Below, piece after piece: positions 8,959-18,119 of a stretch of DNA of 34,758 nucleotides (position 1 is the first letter of the stretch; each line of letters begins with the position of its first letter). Source of the stretch: a bacterium (GTDB lineage: Bacteria > Actinomycetota > Acidimicrobiia > Spongiisociales > ZC4RG35); the NCBI GenBank assembly GCA_028819345.1, contig JAPPLW010000032.1:1-34758 (forward strand), read 5' to 3'. The notes under the pieces are model-generated. The model was not told where the DNA came from and made no database searches. It worked only from the letters and a program-made list of their open reading frames with translations. Made by a program: the position numbers and the translations under genes.

Positions 8959-8979
8959 TCGTCCCACAATTCGTCCCAC
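8959..8979. promoter_or_regulatory. Direct repeat TCGTCCCAC upstream of the integrase
   Basis: Two copies of TCGTCCCAC lie at 8959-8967 and 8971-8979, a 12-bp period, immediately upstream of the integrase ribosome-binding site. Between integrase start and tRNA is where arm-type integrase-binding sites and excisionase sites are normally found, so these may be arm sites or an operator for autoregulation. This is inferred from position and repetition alone. Confidence 0.4.
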
Positions 8980-9145
8980 GCTACTGTGAAACTACCTGGC
9001 ACTATAGCAGACTCTCTGAAACAAATGAAAGACCCAAACCTGCTGTGAAGACGAGGCTGGACCGTAAGGTGGTTGTGGTGTAGCAGGCCTGTGACCTGGA
9101 CTTACACTACTTAATGAAACCGCATGCAACCCAGCGAATCATCAG

Positions 9146-9230
9146 TGCCGGGAGTGGGATTCGAACCCACACGGAGTTGCCCCCAATGGATTTTGAGTCC
9201 ACCGCGTCTGCCAGATTTCGCCATCCCGGC
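9146..9230 (-). tRNA. tRNA-Leu (anticodon CAA)
   Basis: Read on the minus strand, the 85-nt gene folds as a class II tRNA. The acceptor stem GCCGGGA pairs with TCCCGGC, the discriminator base is A at 9146, and there is a variable arm and the T-loop GGTTCGAATCC. The anticodon loop CTCAAAA gives anticodon CAA, reading UUG codons as leucine. The 3' CCA is not encoded. A TACAAT box on the same strand just upstream (about 9241-9246) is a possible -10 element. Its 3' end faces the integrase gene, so this tRNA is the likely attachment site of the left-hand island. No second copy of its 3' end is visible in the window, so the far attachment site lies outside. Confidence 0.95.
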
Positions 9231-9289
9231 CAGGCGAACCCGATTGTAGAGGGGAGCGGGGGCAAAGTCTTCCGATATCCTCCACCACC

Positions 9290-9589
9290 ATGGGTAGGCG
9301 CCGTCTCTCCAAGCAGGTCTTCGCGGTCAACGACCGGTTGAAGCACCTCGAGCAGGAAGAGGCTAGGGTCTCGGCGGAATTGGATTACCACCGCCACCTG
9401 GCTGATGACGCGGTTCGGGACGCGGCGGTGATCGGTTCCTCGATGCATCAGGACGAGGCGGAGCGGGCCCTGGCCGACGTCGAGAGGTTCGAGAGGGCGC
9501 TGGACGAGATCGATCACCGCAGGGCGGTGCTACTGCACAAGCGGGATCGTCTTCTGGATCGTATGGATCCCTTCGAGGACCACTTCTGA
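9290..9589 (+). CDS. Small coiled-coil protein upstream of polA
   Basis: This 99-residue, highly charged protein is almost entirely predicted helix. Heptad-like runs such as RLKHLEQEEARVSAELDYH and ALADVERFERALDEIDHRR suggest a coiled coil. It has no signal peptide, membrane segment or catalytic motif. Its TGA stop overlaps the polA ATG (TGATG), which implies translational coupling and a shared transcript. Small uncharacterised proteins of this sort occur beside actinobacterial core genes. The function is unknown; a structural or regulatory partner role is only a guess. Confidence 0.75.
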   Translation: MGRRRLSKQVFAVNDRLKHLEQEEARVSAELDYHRHLADDAVRDAAVIGSSMHQDEAERALADVERFERALDEIDHRRAVLLHKRDRLLDRMDPFEDHF

Positions 9590-12210
9590 TGTCGACCCTG
9601 GCGTTGATCGACGGCCACTCGATCGCCTACCGGGCTTTCTACGCCCTTCCCAAAGATCTGGCTACCTCCTCCGGCCAGGTCACCAATGCGGTGTTCGGAT
9701 TCACCCGCATGCTCATCCGGCTCTTGACCGATGAGAATCCCGAGGCTCTGGCGGTGGTGTGGGACGTGTCCCGCCAGACGTTTCGGACGGAACTGTATCC
9801 CGAGTACAAAGCGCAGCGGTCCAGCACTCCCGATCTGCTGGCTCCACAGTTCTCCCTCCTGCAGGACTTCCTCGAGGCCCTGGAAGTGCCGCAGTTGCGC
9901 AAGGAAGGCTTTGAAGCCGATGACGTGATCGCTTCGATTGCGGGCCGAGCCGCCGCCGAGGGATGGGAGGTGCTGGCGGTAACGGGTGATCGGGACGTCT
10001 TTCAGTTGGTGGACGAGAACTTCAGGGTTCTCTACACCCGCCGGGGCGTGAGCGACACGGTGAAGGTGACCCCCGGGTGGGTGGAGAAGCGCTACTCGGT
10101 CCCTCCTGCCCGGTATGTGGAAATCGCGGCTCTGAGGGGGGACAACTCCGACAATCTTCCGGGAGTCCCGGGGGTGGGGGAGAAGACCGCCGCCCGGCTG
10201 ATCGGCCAGTACGGCGAGGTGGAGAGGGTCTTTGAAAACCTCGACGAACTGACCCCGCGGCTTCGCGCCAATCTTTCCGACAACCATTCCCAGGTTCTGT
10301 TGAACAAGGAGTTGATGACGCTCCGTCGGGATCTGGAGGTGGAGGTGGAGATCCCCGATCTGGTGCGCCGGGCCTGGGATTCGGAGCGGGTTCGGGAGTT
10401 GGTCACTTCCCTGGAGTTCTTCAGCCTCTGGGCGGACCTCCAGTCGGTTCGGGTGGGCGGAAGCGGCGAGCCGGAAACCGGCCGGGTGGAGGTGGAGACC
10501 CGTGTCCTGACCACACCTCAAGCTGTTGCGGGCCTTCCGAACCTCGACCCCGTGGTAGTGGAATTGATCAGGGATGAGCACTTCGAGGGGTTGGCGGTAA
10601 GGGAAGGGGAGAACCGGGTGGCGCTGGTGCCCGAGGATCTCGTGACCGGCTTGGAGGAGGTGCTGGCTGATCCCAAACGTCGCAAGGTTACCCACGACGC
10701 CAAGCCTCTCATCCGGTGGCTCGGAACTCGGGGTGTGACGTTGCGGGGTCTGGAATTCGACACCGCCCTGGCAGCCTACGTGATCGATCCCGCCACCGGC
10801 CGGTACCAACTGGACGAGTTGGCCGAGCGGATGATCCGCATGCCACTCACCGAAGACCTCGCGGACGAAGACATCCCCACCCAAGGAAGCCTCGCCTTCG
10901 ACCCCCGCCCCCGGTTCGACCAGATCGGTTTGAGGGCCGAGGCCATCTCCCGGCTGATCCGACCGCTCCGTTCCGAACTGGAGGAGCGGGAGGAGATGGA
11001 GCTCTTCATGGATGTGGAATTGCCCCTGGTTGGGGTTCTGGCCGAGATGGAGGATGCGGGGATCGGGGTGGACCGGGAGTACCTCCTGGAACTGAGCGGG
11101 AAACTGAGAGCGGACATCGCAGGGCTGGAGCAGCGCATCTACGGAATGGCCGGGGGAGCGTTCAACGTGAACTCCACGTTGCAGTTGCGGGAAGTCCTGT
11201 TCGGAAAGCTGGGGCTTCCGGTGTTGAAGAAAACCGCCACCGGGAAGCCTTCCACCGATGCCTCGGTTCTGGGCAAGCTGGATCATCCCCTGGTGGATTT
11301 GCTTTTGGAATTCCGGCAGTTGGAGAAGATCCGCTCGGCCCATGTGGACGGGTATCTCTCCCTCATAGGCGCCGACGGGCGGATCCACACCCGGTTCAAC
11401 CAGATGGGCACCTCCACCGGTCGGGTCTCATCGGAGAACCCCAACCTGCAGACCATACCGATCCGCACCGAGGTGGGGAGGACGGTGAGAAGAGCCTTCG
11501 TGGCCGGCCCGGAGCAGGTGTTGCTGGTGGCCGACTACTCCCAGATCGAATTGCGGGTGCTATCCCACTTCAGCCGCGATCCGGGTCTCCTGGAGGCGTT
11601 CCTGTCCGACGTCGACATTCACACCGCCACCGCTGCCCGGGTCTTCGAGGTGGACGTTTCGGATGTAACCACCGACATGCGGCGACGGGCCAAGACCATC
11701 AACTTCGGACTGCTGTACGGGATGGAGGCATTCGGGCTCTCCCAGCGACTGAACATCTCCCGGGAGGAGGCGGCCGAGCACATAGACGCGTACTTCTCCC
11801 AGTTCCCCGCCGTGAAGTCCTTCATGGACGGCATGGTGCTCGAGGCCAGGCGGAACGGGTACACCACCACGCTGTTCAAGCGTCGCCGCTACCTGCCTGA
11901 ACTCCGGAGCGACAATTTCCGGATCCGGCAGATGGGGGAGCGGATGGCGCTTAACGCTCCCGTGCAGGGGACGGCCGCGGACATCATCAAGAAGGCGATG
12001 ATCGTTCTTGCCTCCCGACTCGGACAGGTGAGTCCTTCGTGCAGTCTCCTCCTGCAGATCCACGACGAACTGGTCATTGAGACACCCGAGGACGACCTCG
12101 AGGATGTGGTGGCGCTCACCGTGGAGGTGATGGAGGGCGTGGCGGATCTGGCGGTTCCCCTGAAGGTGGATGTAGCCTTCGGACGCAACCTTGCGGAATG
12201 CAAGAGCTAG
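9589..12210 (+). CDS. polA: DNA polymerase I
   Basis: PolA fills gaps during excision repair and removes Okazaki primers. At 873 residues it has the standard three-part build. Residues 1-300 form the 5'-nuclease domain (VTGDRDVFQLVDE, and the helix-hairpin-helix GVPGVGEKTAARLIGQYG). Next is a 3'-5' exonuclease-like domain, then the polymerase domain with motif A DYSQIELRVLSHF near 648, motif B RRRAKTINFGLLYG near 698 and motif C LLLQIHDELVIE near 820. In the middle domain the usual DxE metal site is replaced by a VVVELIRDEHFEG-like segment, so proofreading is probably lost, as in Taq polymerase and many actinobacterial PolA proteins. The gene is coupled to the small upstream gene and followed by rpsA, as is usual in Actinomycetota. 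Confidence 0.97.
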   Translation: MSTLALIDGHSIAYRAFYALPKDLATSSGQVTNAVFGFTRMLIRLLTDENPEALAVVWDVSRQTFRTELYPEYKAQRSSTPDLLAPQFSLLQDFLEALEVPQLRKEGFEADDVIASIAGRAAAEGWEVLAVTGDRDVFQLVDENFRVLYTRRGVSDTVKVTPGWVEKRYSVPPARYVEIAALRGDNSDNLPGVPGVGEKTAARLIGQYGEVERVFENLDELTPRLRANLSDNHSQVLLNKELMTLRRDLEVEVEIPDLVRRAWDSERVRELVTSLEFFSLWADLQSVRVGGSGEPETGRVEVETRVLTTPQAVAGLPNLDPVVVELIRDEHFEGLAVREGENRVALVPEDLVTGLEEVLADPKRRKVTHDAKPLIRWLGTRGVTLRGLEFDTALAAYVIDPATGRYQLDELAERMIRMPLTEDLADEDIPTQGSLAFDPRPRFDQIGLRAEAISRLIRPLRSELEEREEMELFMDVELPLVGVLAEMEDAGIGVDREYLLELSGKLRADIAGLEQRIYGMAGGAFNVNSTLQLREVLFGKLGLPVLKKTATGKPSTDASVLGKLDHPLVDLLLEFRQLEKIRSAHVDGYLSLIGADGRIHTRFNQMGTSTGRVSSENPNLQTIPIRTEVGRTVRRAFVAGPEQVLLVADYSQIELRVLSHFSRDPGLLEAFLSDVDIHTATAARVFEVDVSDVTTDMRRRAKTINFGLLYGMEAFGLSQRLNISREEAAEHIDAYFSQFPAVKSFMDGMVLEARRNGYTTTLFKRRRYLPELRSDNFRIRQMGERMALNAPVQGTAADIIKKAMIVLASRLGQVSPSCSLLLQIHDELVIETPEDDLEDVVALTVEVMEGVADLAVPLKVDVAFGRNLAECKS

Positions 12211-12319
12211 GCAATTTGCGGAGTGCGCTTGGGTGTGCCAAACTTAGGCGGAGTCCGACTGCCACTGGCGCTTGCTTGGACGGAATAACATCTACCTCTT
12301 CCCCTATCCCTATTCCTAC

Positions 12320-13894
12320 ATGAGCGACGAACAAATAAACCTGCCCGCCGGCGAGACGTCGGCGCCGGTTTCATCCAAGACCGCGACATTGCAGGAGGAG
12401 CCACCGGCAGGAGACACCGGTGCGGACACCGTCCAGACCCCGGAGCAGAGCGACGGCGCCGCAGGGGAACTCGAGGCGACCGCCGACGGAGCTGCAGGGG
12501 ATACAGGGGAGATCGAGGCTCCCGACGCTGCGGAGGCCGCAGGGGAGCCGGAAGAGACCGAAGCCCCCCAAGCCGCGGGAGAAGCGGAGGATGCGGACAC
12601 TCCCGAGGCCTCGGAGGAAAGCGGCGAGGCAACCGGATCCGAGGGGCCCCTGATCGATGAAGCCGAAGCCAGCCGATTGGACGATGAGGCCATCTTCGAG
12701 CAGGCCCTGGGACGGGACATAAGGGTTTTCAAGGAAAACGAACTGGTGGAAGGCACGGTGGTCAGCGTGGACATCGAGGGGGCGCTGGTCGACATCGGCT
12801 TCAAGTCGGAAGCCCTGATTCCCGCCAACGAGTTGTCCATCAAGAAGAACGTCGATCCCCGAGAGATCGTTTCGGTGGGAGACCAGGTGGAAGGGGTGGT
12901 GCTCACCCGCGAGGATGAGAACGGCCGCCCGATTCTCTCCAAGAAGCGGGCCCAGTACAAGCGGGCCTGGAGCAAGGTGGAAGAAGTCCACAGGGAGAGC
13001 AAGTCGGTCAAGGGGACCGTCATCGAAGTCGTCAAGGGAGGCCTGATCGTGGACATCGGCCTCAGGGGTTTCCTTCCGGCCTCGCTGGTGGGCCTGCGCA
13101 GGGTGTGCAACCTCCATCCCTTCGTCGACACCGAGATCGAGGCCAAGGTGATCGAGTTGGACCGCCAGCGGAACAACGTGGTGCTCTCCCGGCGCGCCTT
13201 CCTGGAGGAGGAGCAGGCAGAGGAGCGGGACTCCTTCATGAACCTCCTGGTGGAGGGAGAGACCCGCGAGGGCACTGTCTCCTCGGTCGTGCCTTTCGGA
13301 GCTTTCGTGGACCTGGGCAAGATGGACGGACTGGTGCACGTCTCCGAACTTGCCTGGACGCACATCAGCCATCCCTCCGAAGTGGTGGAGGTAGGCGAGA
13401 AAGTGATGGTGAAGGTGCTGGAAGTGGATCGTGAGAGGGAACGGATATCCCTGTCCATGCGCCAGACGCTCGAAGATCCGTGGACGGTGTTCTCCGACTC
13501 TCACGAGGTCGGGAACATCATCGAGGGCAAGGTGACCAAGACCGTGCCCTTCGGTGCCTTCGTCTCCATCGCCGAAGGGGTGGAGGGGTTGGTGCATGTC
13601 TCGGAGATCGCCATGCACCGGGTGGAGTCTCCCGAGATGGAACTCTCCGTCGGACAGCAGATCACAGTGAAGATCACCGAACTCGACACCAACCGCAGGC
13701 GCGTCAGCCTGTCGGTGAAACAGGCCCTTCCGGAGTGGAAGACCCGCAGCCAGACGCGCCCTCGCCCCCGGAGGACCGAACACCCCCGGCCCAAGAGAGA
13801 AAAGCCCGAGCCCGAGCGGCGGTCGGTCCGGGTGGACTCCTCCCTGGAAGCCATCCTGGAAGAACTCAAGAAGCGGGGCATCGGGGGTCGATAA
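12320..13894 (+). CDS. rpsA: Ribosomal protein S1 with long acidic N-terminal extension
   Basis: S1 helps the 30S subunit bind mRNA. Four S1 (OB-fold) RNA-binding domains are visible from about residue 136 to 465, starting near ELVEGTVVSVDIEGALVDIG, KSVKGTVIEVVKGGLIVDIG, REGTVSSVVPFGAFVDLG and IEGKVTKTVPFGAFVSIAEG. A basic, Pro/Arg-rich tail follows. I chose the ATG at 12320; the frame can be extended to a TTG at 12272, but that adds an unlikely hydrophobic leader. The product has 524 residues. The first roughly 125 residues are Ala/Glu/Asp/Pro/Gly-rich, strongly acidic and probably disordered. They are clearly longer than the short leader of the about 480-residue mycobacterial RpsA. The 109-bp gap after polA leaves room for its own promoter. 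Confidence 0.95.
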   Translation: MSDEQINLPAGETSAPVSSKTATLQEEPPAGDTGADTVQTPEQSDGAAGELEATADGAAGDTGEIEAPDAAEAAGEPEETEAPQAAGEAEDADTPEASEESGEATGSEGPLIDEAEASRLDDEAIFEQALGRDIRVFKENELVEGTVVSVDIEGALVDIGFKSEALIPANELSIKKNVDPREIVSVGDQVEGVVLTREDENGRPILSKKRAQYKRAWSKVEEVHRESKSVKGTVIEVVKGGLIVDIGLRGFLPASLVGLRRVCNLHPFVDTEIEAKVIELDRQRNNVVLSRRAFLEEEQAEERDSFMNLLVEGETREGTVSSVVPFGAFVDLGKMDGLVHVSELAWTHISHPSEVVEVGEKVMVKVLEVDRERERISLSMRQTLEDPWTVFSDSHEVGNIIEGKVTKTVPFGAFVSIAEGVEGLVHVSEIAMHRVESPEMELSVGQQITVKITELDTNRRRVSLSVKQALPEWKTRSQTRPRPRRTEHPRPKREKPEPERRSVRVDSSLEAILEELKKRGIGGR

Positions 13895-13917
13895 CCCCGA
13901 GGGGCCTGCGCGGGTAG

Positions 13918-14508
13918 ATGAGCGGGACTCCTCCCCGGGTGGTGGTAACCGGAGGGATCGGTTCGGGCAAGAGCCTGGTATGTTCCCTTCTCCACGCCCT
14001 GGGAACAGCCGTGATCGACGCGGACTCTCTGGGGCATGCAGTCCTGCGGCCGGATGGCGAGTGCTTCGCCCAGGTGGCGGCCCGCTGGCCCCAGGCGGTC
14101 TCCGGAGGGAGGATCGACCGGGCGGCGCTGGGCAGGATCGTGTTCTCCGACTCCGGTCAACTCACCGAACTGATGGCTATGACTCATCCTCACATCCGCG
14201 CCCGCCTCTTCCGGGAGGTCGATCGCTATCCCGACCGCCCGGTGGCCGTTGAGATATCAGCGCCCTCCGACCTGGTGATGCCCGACTGGCCGGTGCTGGT
14301 GGTGGACGCCGAACCTGGGACCATCCGAACCCGTCTGAGGGAGCGGGGAATGAGCGAGGGGGACATCCGGCGCCGCATGGGCTCCCAACGCTCCCGCCGG
14401 GAGTGGATGGAAATGGCCGACATGGTGATCTCCAACCGGTCGGACCGGGATGCCCTGGCCGAAGAGGTAAAAAGGGCTGCCCGGGAGTTCGGCATTCTGT
14501 CCCAGTAG
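13918..14508 (+). CDS. coaE: Dephospho-CoA kinase
   Basis: CoaE catalyses the last step of coenzyme A synthesis, phosphorylating the 3'-hydroxyl of dephospho-CoA with ATP. The P-loop TGGIGSGKS lies at residues 11-19. The [10 protein letters not shown] segment matches the D-A-D-x-x-x-H acceptor-binding region, and the R-x-x-R-E lid-type arginines ([12 protein letters not shown]) follow near 150-160. The 196-residue length is normal for the single-domain enzyme. It lies 23 bp after rpsA and 22 bp before uvrB on the same strand, so the four genes polA to uvrB may be one transcription unit. Nothing odd is seen. Confidence 0.95.
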   Translation: MSGTPPRVVVTGGIGSGKSLVCSLLHALGTAVIDADSLGHAVLRPDGECFAQVAARWPQAVSGGRIDRAALGRIVFSDSGQLTELMAMTHPHIRARLFREVDRYPDRPVAVEISAPSDLVMPDWPVLVVDAEPGTIRTRLRERGMSEGDIRRRMGSQRSRREWMEMADMVISNRSDRDALAEEVKRAAREFGILSQ

Positions 14509-14530
14509 TCCGATACGATTCGGGAGAGCG

Positions 14531-16540
14531 ATGAATCGTTTTGAGGTCAAAGCCGACTTCGCCCCTTCGGGCGATCAACCATCTGCGATCTCCTCCCTGG
14601 CCAGGGGTCTGGAGGAGGGCGACCGGTTCCAGACGCTCCTGGGAATCACCGGCTCCGGCAAGTCCGCCACCGTGGCGTGGACCATCGAGAAGGCCCAGCG
14701 CCCCGCGCTGGTAATCGCTCCCAACAAAGCCTTGGCCGCCCAGTTGGCCAACGAGTTCCGCCAGTTCTTCCCGGACAACCGAGTGGAGTATTTCGTCTCC
14801 TACTACGACTACTACCAGCCCGAGGCGTACATGCCCCAGACCGACACTTACATAGAGAAGGACTCCTCCATCAACGACGAGATCGACGGTTTGCGCCACT
14901 CCGCTACATCGGGGTTGATGGTGCGAGACGACGTGATCATCGTGGCGTCCGTCTCCTGCATCTACGGGCTGGGCTCCCCCGAGCAGTACGAGGGACAACT
15001 CCTGCGGCTGATCCGGGGAGTGGAGTTCCCGATGTCCGAGGCGCTGCGCCGGCTGGTGATGCTCCAGTACAACCGCAACGAGGTCAGCCTCACCCGGGGC
15101 CGATTCCGGGTGAAGGGAGACACCCTGGACATCTTCCCGGCTTACCAGGAGCACGTGGTGCGGGTGGAGTACTTCGGCGACGAGGTGGAGCGGATCGTCT
15201 CCCTGAACCCGGTCACCGGAGACGTGATCTCGGAGATGAAAGAGCTTCATGTGTTCCCTGCCACCCACTACGTGACTCCCGAGGAGCGGATGGCCGAGGC
15301 CATCCGGGGAATCCAGCAGGAACTGGCCGGGAGGCTTGCGGAGTTGGAGAGCGAGGGAAAACTGCTGGAGGCGCAGCGGCTCAGGATGCGGACCAACTAC
15401 GACCTCGAGATGATGCGGGAGATCGGCTACTGCGCGGGCATAGAGAACTACTCCCGCTACCTGGACGGGCGGGAGCCGGGAGAACCCCCATACACGCTTT
15501 TGGACTACTTCCCGGACGACTACATAACCATCATCGACGAATCCCACATCACCCTTCCCCAGATCGGCGGTCAGTACGAGGGCGACCGGAGCCGAAAGGA
15601 GGTGCTGGTGGAGCACGGGTTCCGTCTGCCGTCCGCCCTGGACAACCGCCCGCTCCGATTCGATGAGTGGCTGGACCGCACCGGGCAGGTGATCTGCATG
15701 TCCGCCACCCCCGGTCCTTTCGAACGGCAGCGGTGTCCCGAGCCCGTGGAACTCCTCATCCGTCCCACCGGCCTGGTGGACCCCGAGGTGATAGTCCGGC
15801 CCACCAGGGGCCAGATCGACGATCTGCTGGCGGAGATCCGCCAGCGGGCGGTCGCCGACCAGCGGGTTCTGGTCACCACCATCACCAAGAAGATGGCCGA
15901 AGACCTAGCCGACTACCTGCTTGAGATGGGAGTGCGAGCCAGGTACCTGCACTCGGAGATAGACACCCTGGAGAGGGTGCAGATACTTCGGGAACTCCGG
16001 ATGGGCGAGTTCGACGTCCTGGTGGGAATCAATCTGCTGCGAGAGGGACTCGACCTGCCCGAGGTGTCGCTGGTGGCCATCCTCGACGCCGACAAGGAGG
16101 GGTTTCTGCGCTCCGACACGTCCCTCATCCAGATCATCGGCCGAGCGGCGCGGAATGTGGACGGGCAGGTGGTGATGTATGCCGACGAGATCACCTCGTC
16201 TATGGAGAGGGCGATAGGGGAGACCAACCGGCGCCGGAGACGCCAGTTGGAGTACAACGCCCGGCACGGAATCGACCCCCAGACCATCCGCAAGCGCATC
16301 TCCGACATCCTGGAGTTGGTTGCCTCCGAGGCGCCATCGGTGGAGAGACGCCGCTCATCCCGGGCCGAGCGGGAGGTGATCGACTTGACCGGCGACGATC
16401 TCTCCCGGGTGATTCTTTCACTGGAGGAGGAGATGCGGGAAGCCGCGGCCGAACTCCGCTTCGAGTACGCCGCCCGGCTCCGCGACGAGGTGGCCGAGCT
16501 CAAGAAGGAGCGGCGACAACTCTCCCAGATCCTGGCCTGA
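14531..16540 (+). CDS. uvrB: UvrABC excinuclease subunit B
   Basis: UvrB is the damage-verifying helicase-like subunit of nucleotide excision repair, loaded by UvrA and recruiting UvrC. Residues 38-45 are the Walker A motif GITGSGKS, with Ser in place of the common final Thr. The damage-probing beta-hairpin is intact near 90-120 ([20 protein letters not shown]). DESHITLPQ near 337 is the motif II box, and [16 protein letters not shown] near 535 is motif VI. A C-terminal UVR motif that binds UvrC closes the protein ([15 protein letters not shown]). Its 669 residues are full length. It is the last gene of the core block; the next gene is convergent. Confidence 0.97.
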   Translation: MNRFEVKADFAPSGDQPSAISSLARGLEEGDRFQTLLGITGSGKSATVAWTIEKAQRPALVIAPNKALAAQLANEFRQFFPDNRVEYFVSYYDYYQPEAYMPQTDTYIEKDSSINDEIDGLRHSATSGLMVRDDVIIVASVSCIYGLGSPEQYEGQLLRLIRGVEFPMSEALRRLVMLQYNRNEVSLTRGRFRVKGDTLDIFPAYQEHVVRVEYFGDEVERIVSLNPVTGDVISEMKELHVFPATHYVTPEERMAEAIRGIQQELAGRLAELESEGKLLEAQRLRMRTNYDLEMMREIGYCAGIENYSRYLDGREPGEPPYTLLDYFPDDYITIIDESHITLPQIGGQYEGDRSRKEVLVEHGFRLPSALDNRPLRFDEWLDRTGQVICMSATPGPFERQRCPEPVELLIRPTGLVDPEVIVRPTRGQIDDLLAEIRQRAVADQRVLVTTITKKMAEDLADYLLEMGVRARYLHSEIDTLERVQILRELRMGEFDVLVGINLLREGLDLPEVSLVAILDADKEGFLRSDTSLIQIIGRAARNVDGQVVMYADEITSSMERAIGETNRRRRRQLEYNARHGIDPQTIRKRISDILELVASEAPSVERRRSSRAEREVIDLTGDDLSRVILSLEEEMREAAAELRFEYAARLRDEVAELKKERRQLSQILA

Positions 16541-16589
16541 TCAAGCTGAAGGTACATTCCTCTTCCATCCACCCAGCAAGACAGGGTGT

Positions 16590-16630
16590 GATGGGAGGCC
16601 CAGCCAACGGCCAGTGCCGACGCTCCCATC
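16590..16630. terminator. Possible hairpin between convergent uvrB and AIPR genes
   Basis: GATGGGAG at 16590-16597 and CTCCCATC at 16623-16630 form a perfect 8-bp inverted repeat around a 25-nt, GC-rich loop. It sits in the 199-bp gap between two converging genes, where a bidirectional terminator is expected. There is no T-tract, so it would be a weak or factor-dependent terminator at best. Confidence 0.3.
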
Positions 16631-16739
16631 CCAACCCAGTCTCTGTTCGCTGGAGCTACCCTGGAAGAAGCCTTACCCTTGGCCCCCCAACTTGACCGTC
16701 TGTCACAAGAGCAGGTCAACAAGGGCCTAGGGGCTGCCC

Positions 16740-17972
16740 TTATAAGGCACTCCTTCGTTCCGCATCGATGAGAGCCAACTCCTTGTAAAGCGAACCCCAT
16801 AGGGCAGGTGATCGACCAGAAGCGTGTAGATCGCGGCCGGTTGTGTTGAAGTGTTCGTAGAAAGCCTGCAACAAGGGCCCACCGGCTTCTGTCCACAACT
16901 CCAACACTTCATCAAAACCGTTGCGCCACCTTACCGGTTGGAGGTCGCCATTAGTGGCTATCGAATTGTCATCGACAACAAAGAGGCGGAATGTCGCCAG
17001 GATTGGGAGTACTGCAGGGCGGCGAAGACGCTTTTCTGAGTCAAGTCCATTTGGAAGGAATGGGAACTCAAAATTCGGCCTGCCATTTCTCTTGGTCTCG
17101 ACCATCTCCAACCGACCATACCTGCCACCTGCACCGGAGGCACCGCCTACCTCCTGCCATCGCCTTTCCGAGTCGTATTGGATCCAATCGTGCAGTTGGA
17201 GTACATCTCGCACAATGGGGATCAGGCGTCGGTACCGCTCCGGGTGCTTTTCGAAGCGGTCCAGCATGGACCTCTTACGGCGGTAGGCATCCACCGGATG
17301 ATTGTGCCGATCCGGATAGCTCGCGATATCGAAACAGGAAAGAATGGCGATGACGTCTACCACATCGATCATCCCGTCTTCGTTCTCGTGCCATGAAATG
17401 CGGTCTGTCCATCCGTCCATTGCGAGTTCGACCTTGAGAAACTCGAATTGTTTGTTGAGGTCAAGTAACGACTTTGCATGAACCTGGATGCTTGTATTGC
17501 GTCCTCCAGCTATGTCTGTTACTAGTTGTTCTCGGGCAAGACCCGTTATTACCTCAAGTTTGATGTATTCGTTGTCGGGGATGGAGTTTTCGCCCTGGGC
17601 CTTCCGGACAATCTCGTAGGAGTGTCCCCCATCGACGATCCCGTAATTGCCCTCCGGAAAGTGCAACTCCAAAACGTCGAGTCCCGGATGGGTAGAAGGG
17701 GCCTTGGTCACTTTCGAAGCAATGAGCGTAAGTCCTCTGTGCTTGAGGTGAAAGCTGCCCGGGATGGTCTCACCTTCCTGGGACAGAGAGCGACCGACCG
17801 TCCGATAAATAGGACGATTGATGTTTTGCTCCCGAGGGTTGGGATCCAATGGGATGTCCATTGGAAGCCTCTTAGCTGGAACCAGCATGAAATGAGTGTG
17901 GGCCCCGTCGAAATTCGGGTCTGGCATCCGCCGTGACCACTTGACGGGAACCTTGACGATGCGATTTAACAT
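16740..17972 (-). CDS. AIPR-family protein (abortive-infection-type)
   Basis: The protein resembles shorter members of the AIPR family, named after lactococcal abortive phage infection. The supporting segments are DPNPREQNINRPIYR, SFHLKHRGLTLIASKV, GNYGIVDGGHSYEIVRKA (the family's DGGHT-like box), a GRNTSIQVHAKSLLDL segment and SCFDIASYPD. The biochemical activity is not settled for this family. I chose the ATG at 17972 because AAAAGGAG ends 7 nt before it; an in-frame ATG at 17978 would be too close. The product has about 410 residues. It sits between uvrB and a catabolic cluster, with lower GC than either, so it looks like an acquired gene in an otherwise core segment. An inverted-repeat operator lies upstream. 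Confidence 0.72.
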   Translation of the reverse strand: MLNRIVKVPVKWSRRMPDPNFDGAHTHFMLVPAKRLPMDIPLDPNPREQNINRPIYRTVGRSLSQEGETIPGSFHLKHRGLTLIASKVTKAPSTHPGLDVLELHFPEGNYGIVDGGHSYEIVRKAQGENSIPDNEYIKLEVITGLAREQLVTDIAGGRNTSIQVHAKSLLDLNKQFEFLKVELAMDGWTDRISWHENEDGMIDVVDVIAILSCFDIASYPDRHNHPVDAYRRKRSMLDRFEKHPERYRRLIPIVRDVLQLHDWIQYDSERRWQEVGGASGAGGRYGRLEMVETKRNGRPNFEFPFLPNGLDSEKRLRRPAVLPILATFRLFVVDDNSIATNGDLQPVRWRNGFDEVLELWTEAGGPLLQAFYEHFNTTGRDLHASGRSPALWGSLYKELALIDAERRSAL

Positions 17973-17984
17973 CAGCATGCTCCT

Positions 17985-18076
17985 TTTGTCGTGCCCGCTA
18001 CCGCGAGCCGTTTTCACTTACTCGCTCCCGGCTCCTGCCGAGGCGATGTGCACAGTATAACATGTGGGCACGACAA
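17985..18076 (-). promoter_or_regulatory. Paired inverted operator and promoter of the AIPR gene
   Basis: TTTGTCGTGCCC at 17985-17996 recurs as its reverse complement, GGGCACGACAAA, at 18065-18076, about 68 bp apart. Read in the gene's direction, the distal copy lies just upstream of a TATACT -10 box near 18050, and the proximal copy directly abuts the AAAAGGAG ribosome-binding site. A repressor bound to both sites, possibly by looping, would cover the promoter and the leader. Autoregulation by the AIPR protein is a reasonable inference. No other regulator gene is adjacent. Confidence 0.55.
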
Positions 18077-18119
18077 ACCTCTTTTGTTACGAAAGGGGGT
18101 TTGCGAGGGAATCCAGCCG

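Noticed and set aside
1-9145. Searched for a second copy of the tRNA-Leu(CAA) 3' end as the far attachment site
   Set aside because: No copy of the GGGATTCGAACCC-type segment was seen elsewhere in the window, so the far end must be outside or degenerate.
9514-11388. Very long open frame on the minus strand (624 codons) opposite polA
   Set aside because: It mirrors polA, and its His/Pro/Gln/Arg-rich translation has no domain. High third-position GC in polA keeps the opposite frame open.
12316-13783. Long minus-strand frames opposite rpsA (380 and 470 codons)
   Set aside because: They are antisense shadows of the repetitive Ala/Glu-rich and S1-domain codons, with Ser/Arg- and Gly/His-rich translations and no family signature.
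14177-15616. 479-codon minus-strand frame opposite uvrB and coaE
   Set aside because: It covers two certain genes and has no recognisable motif.
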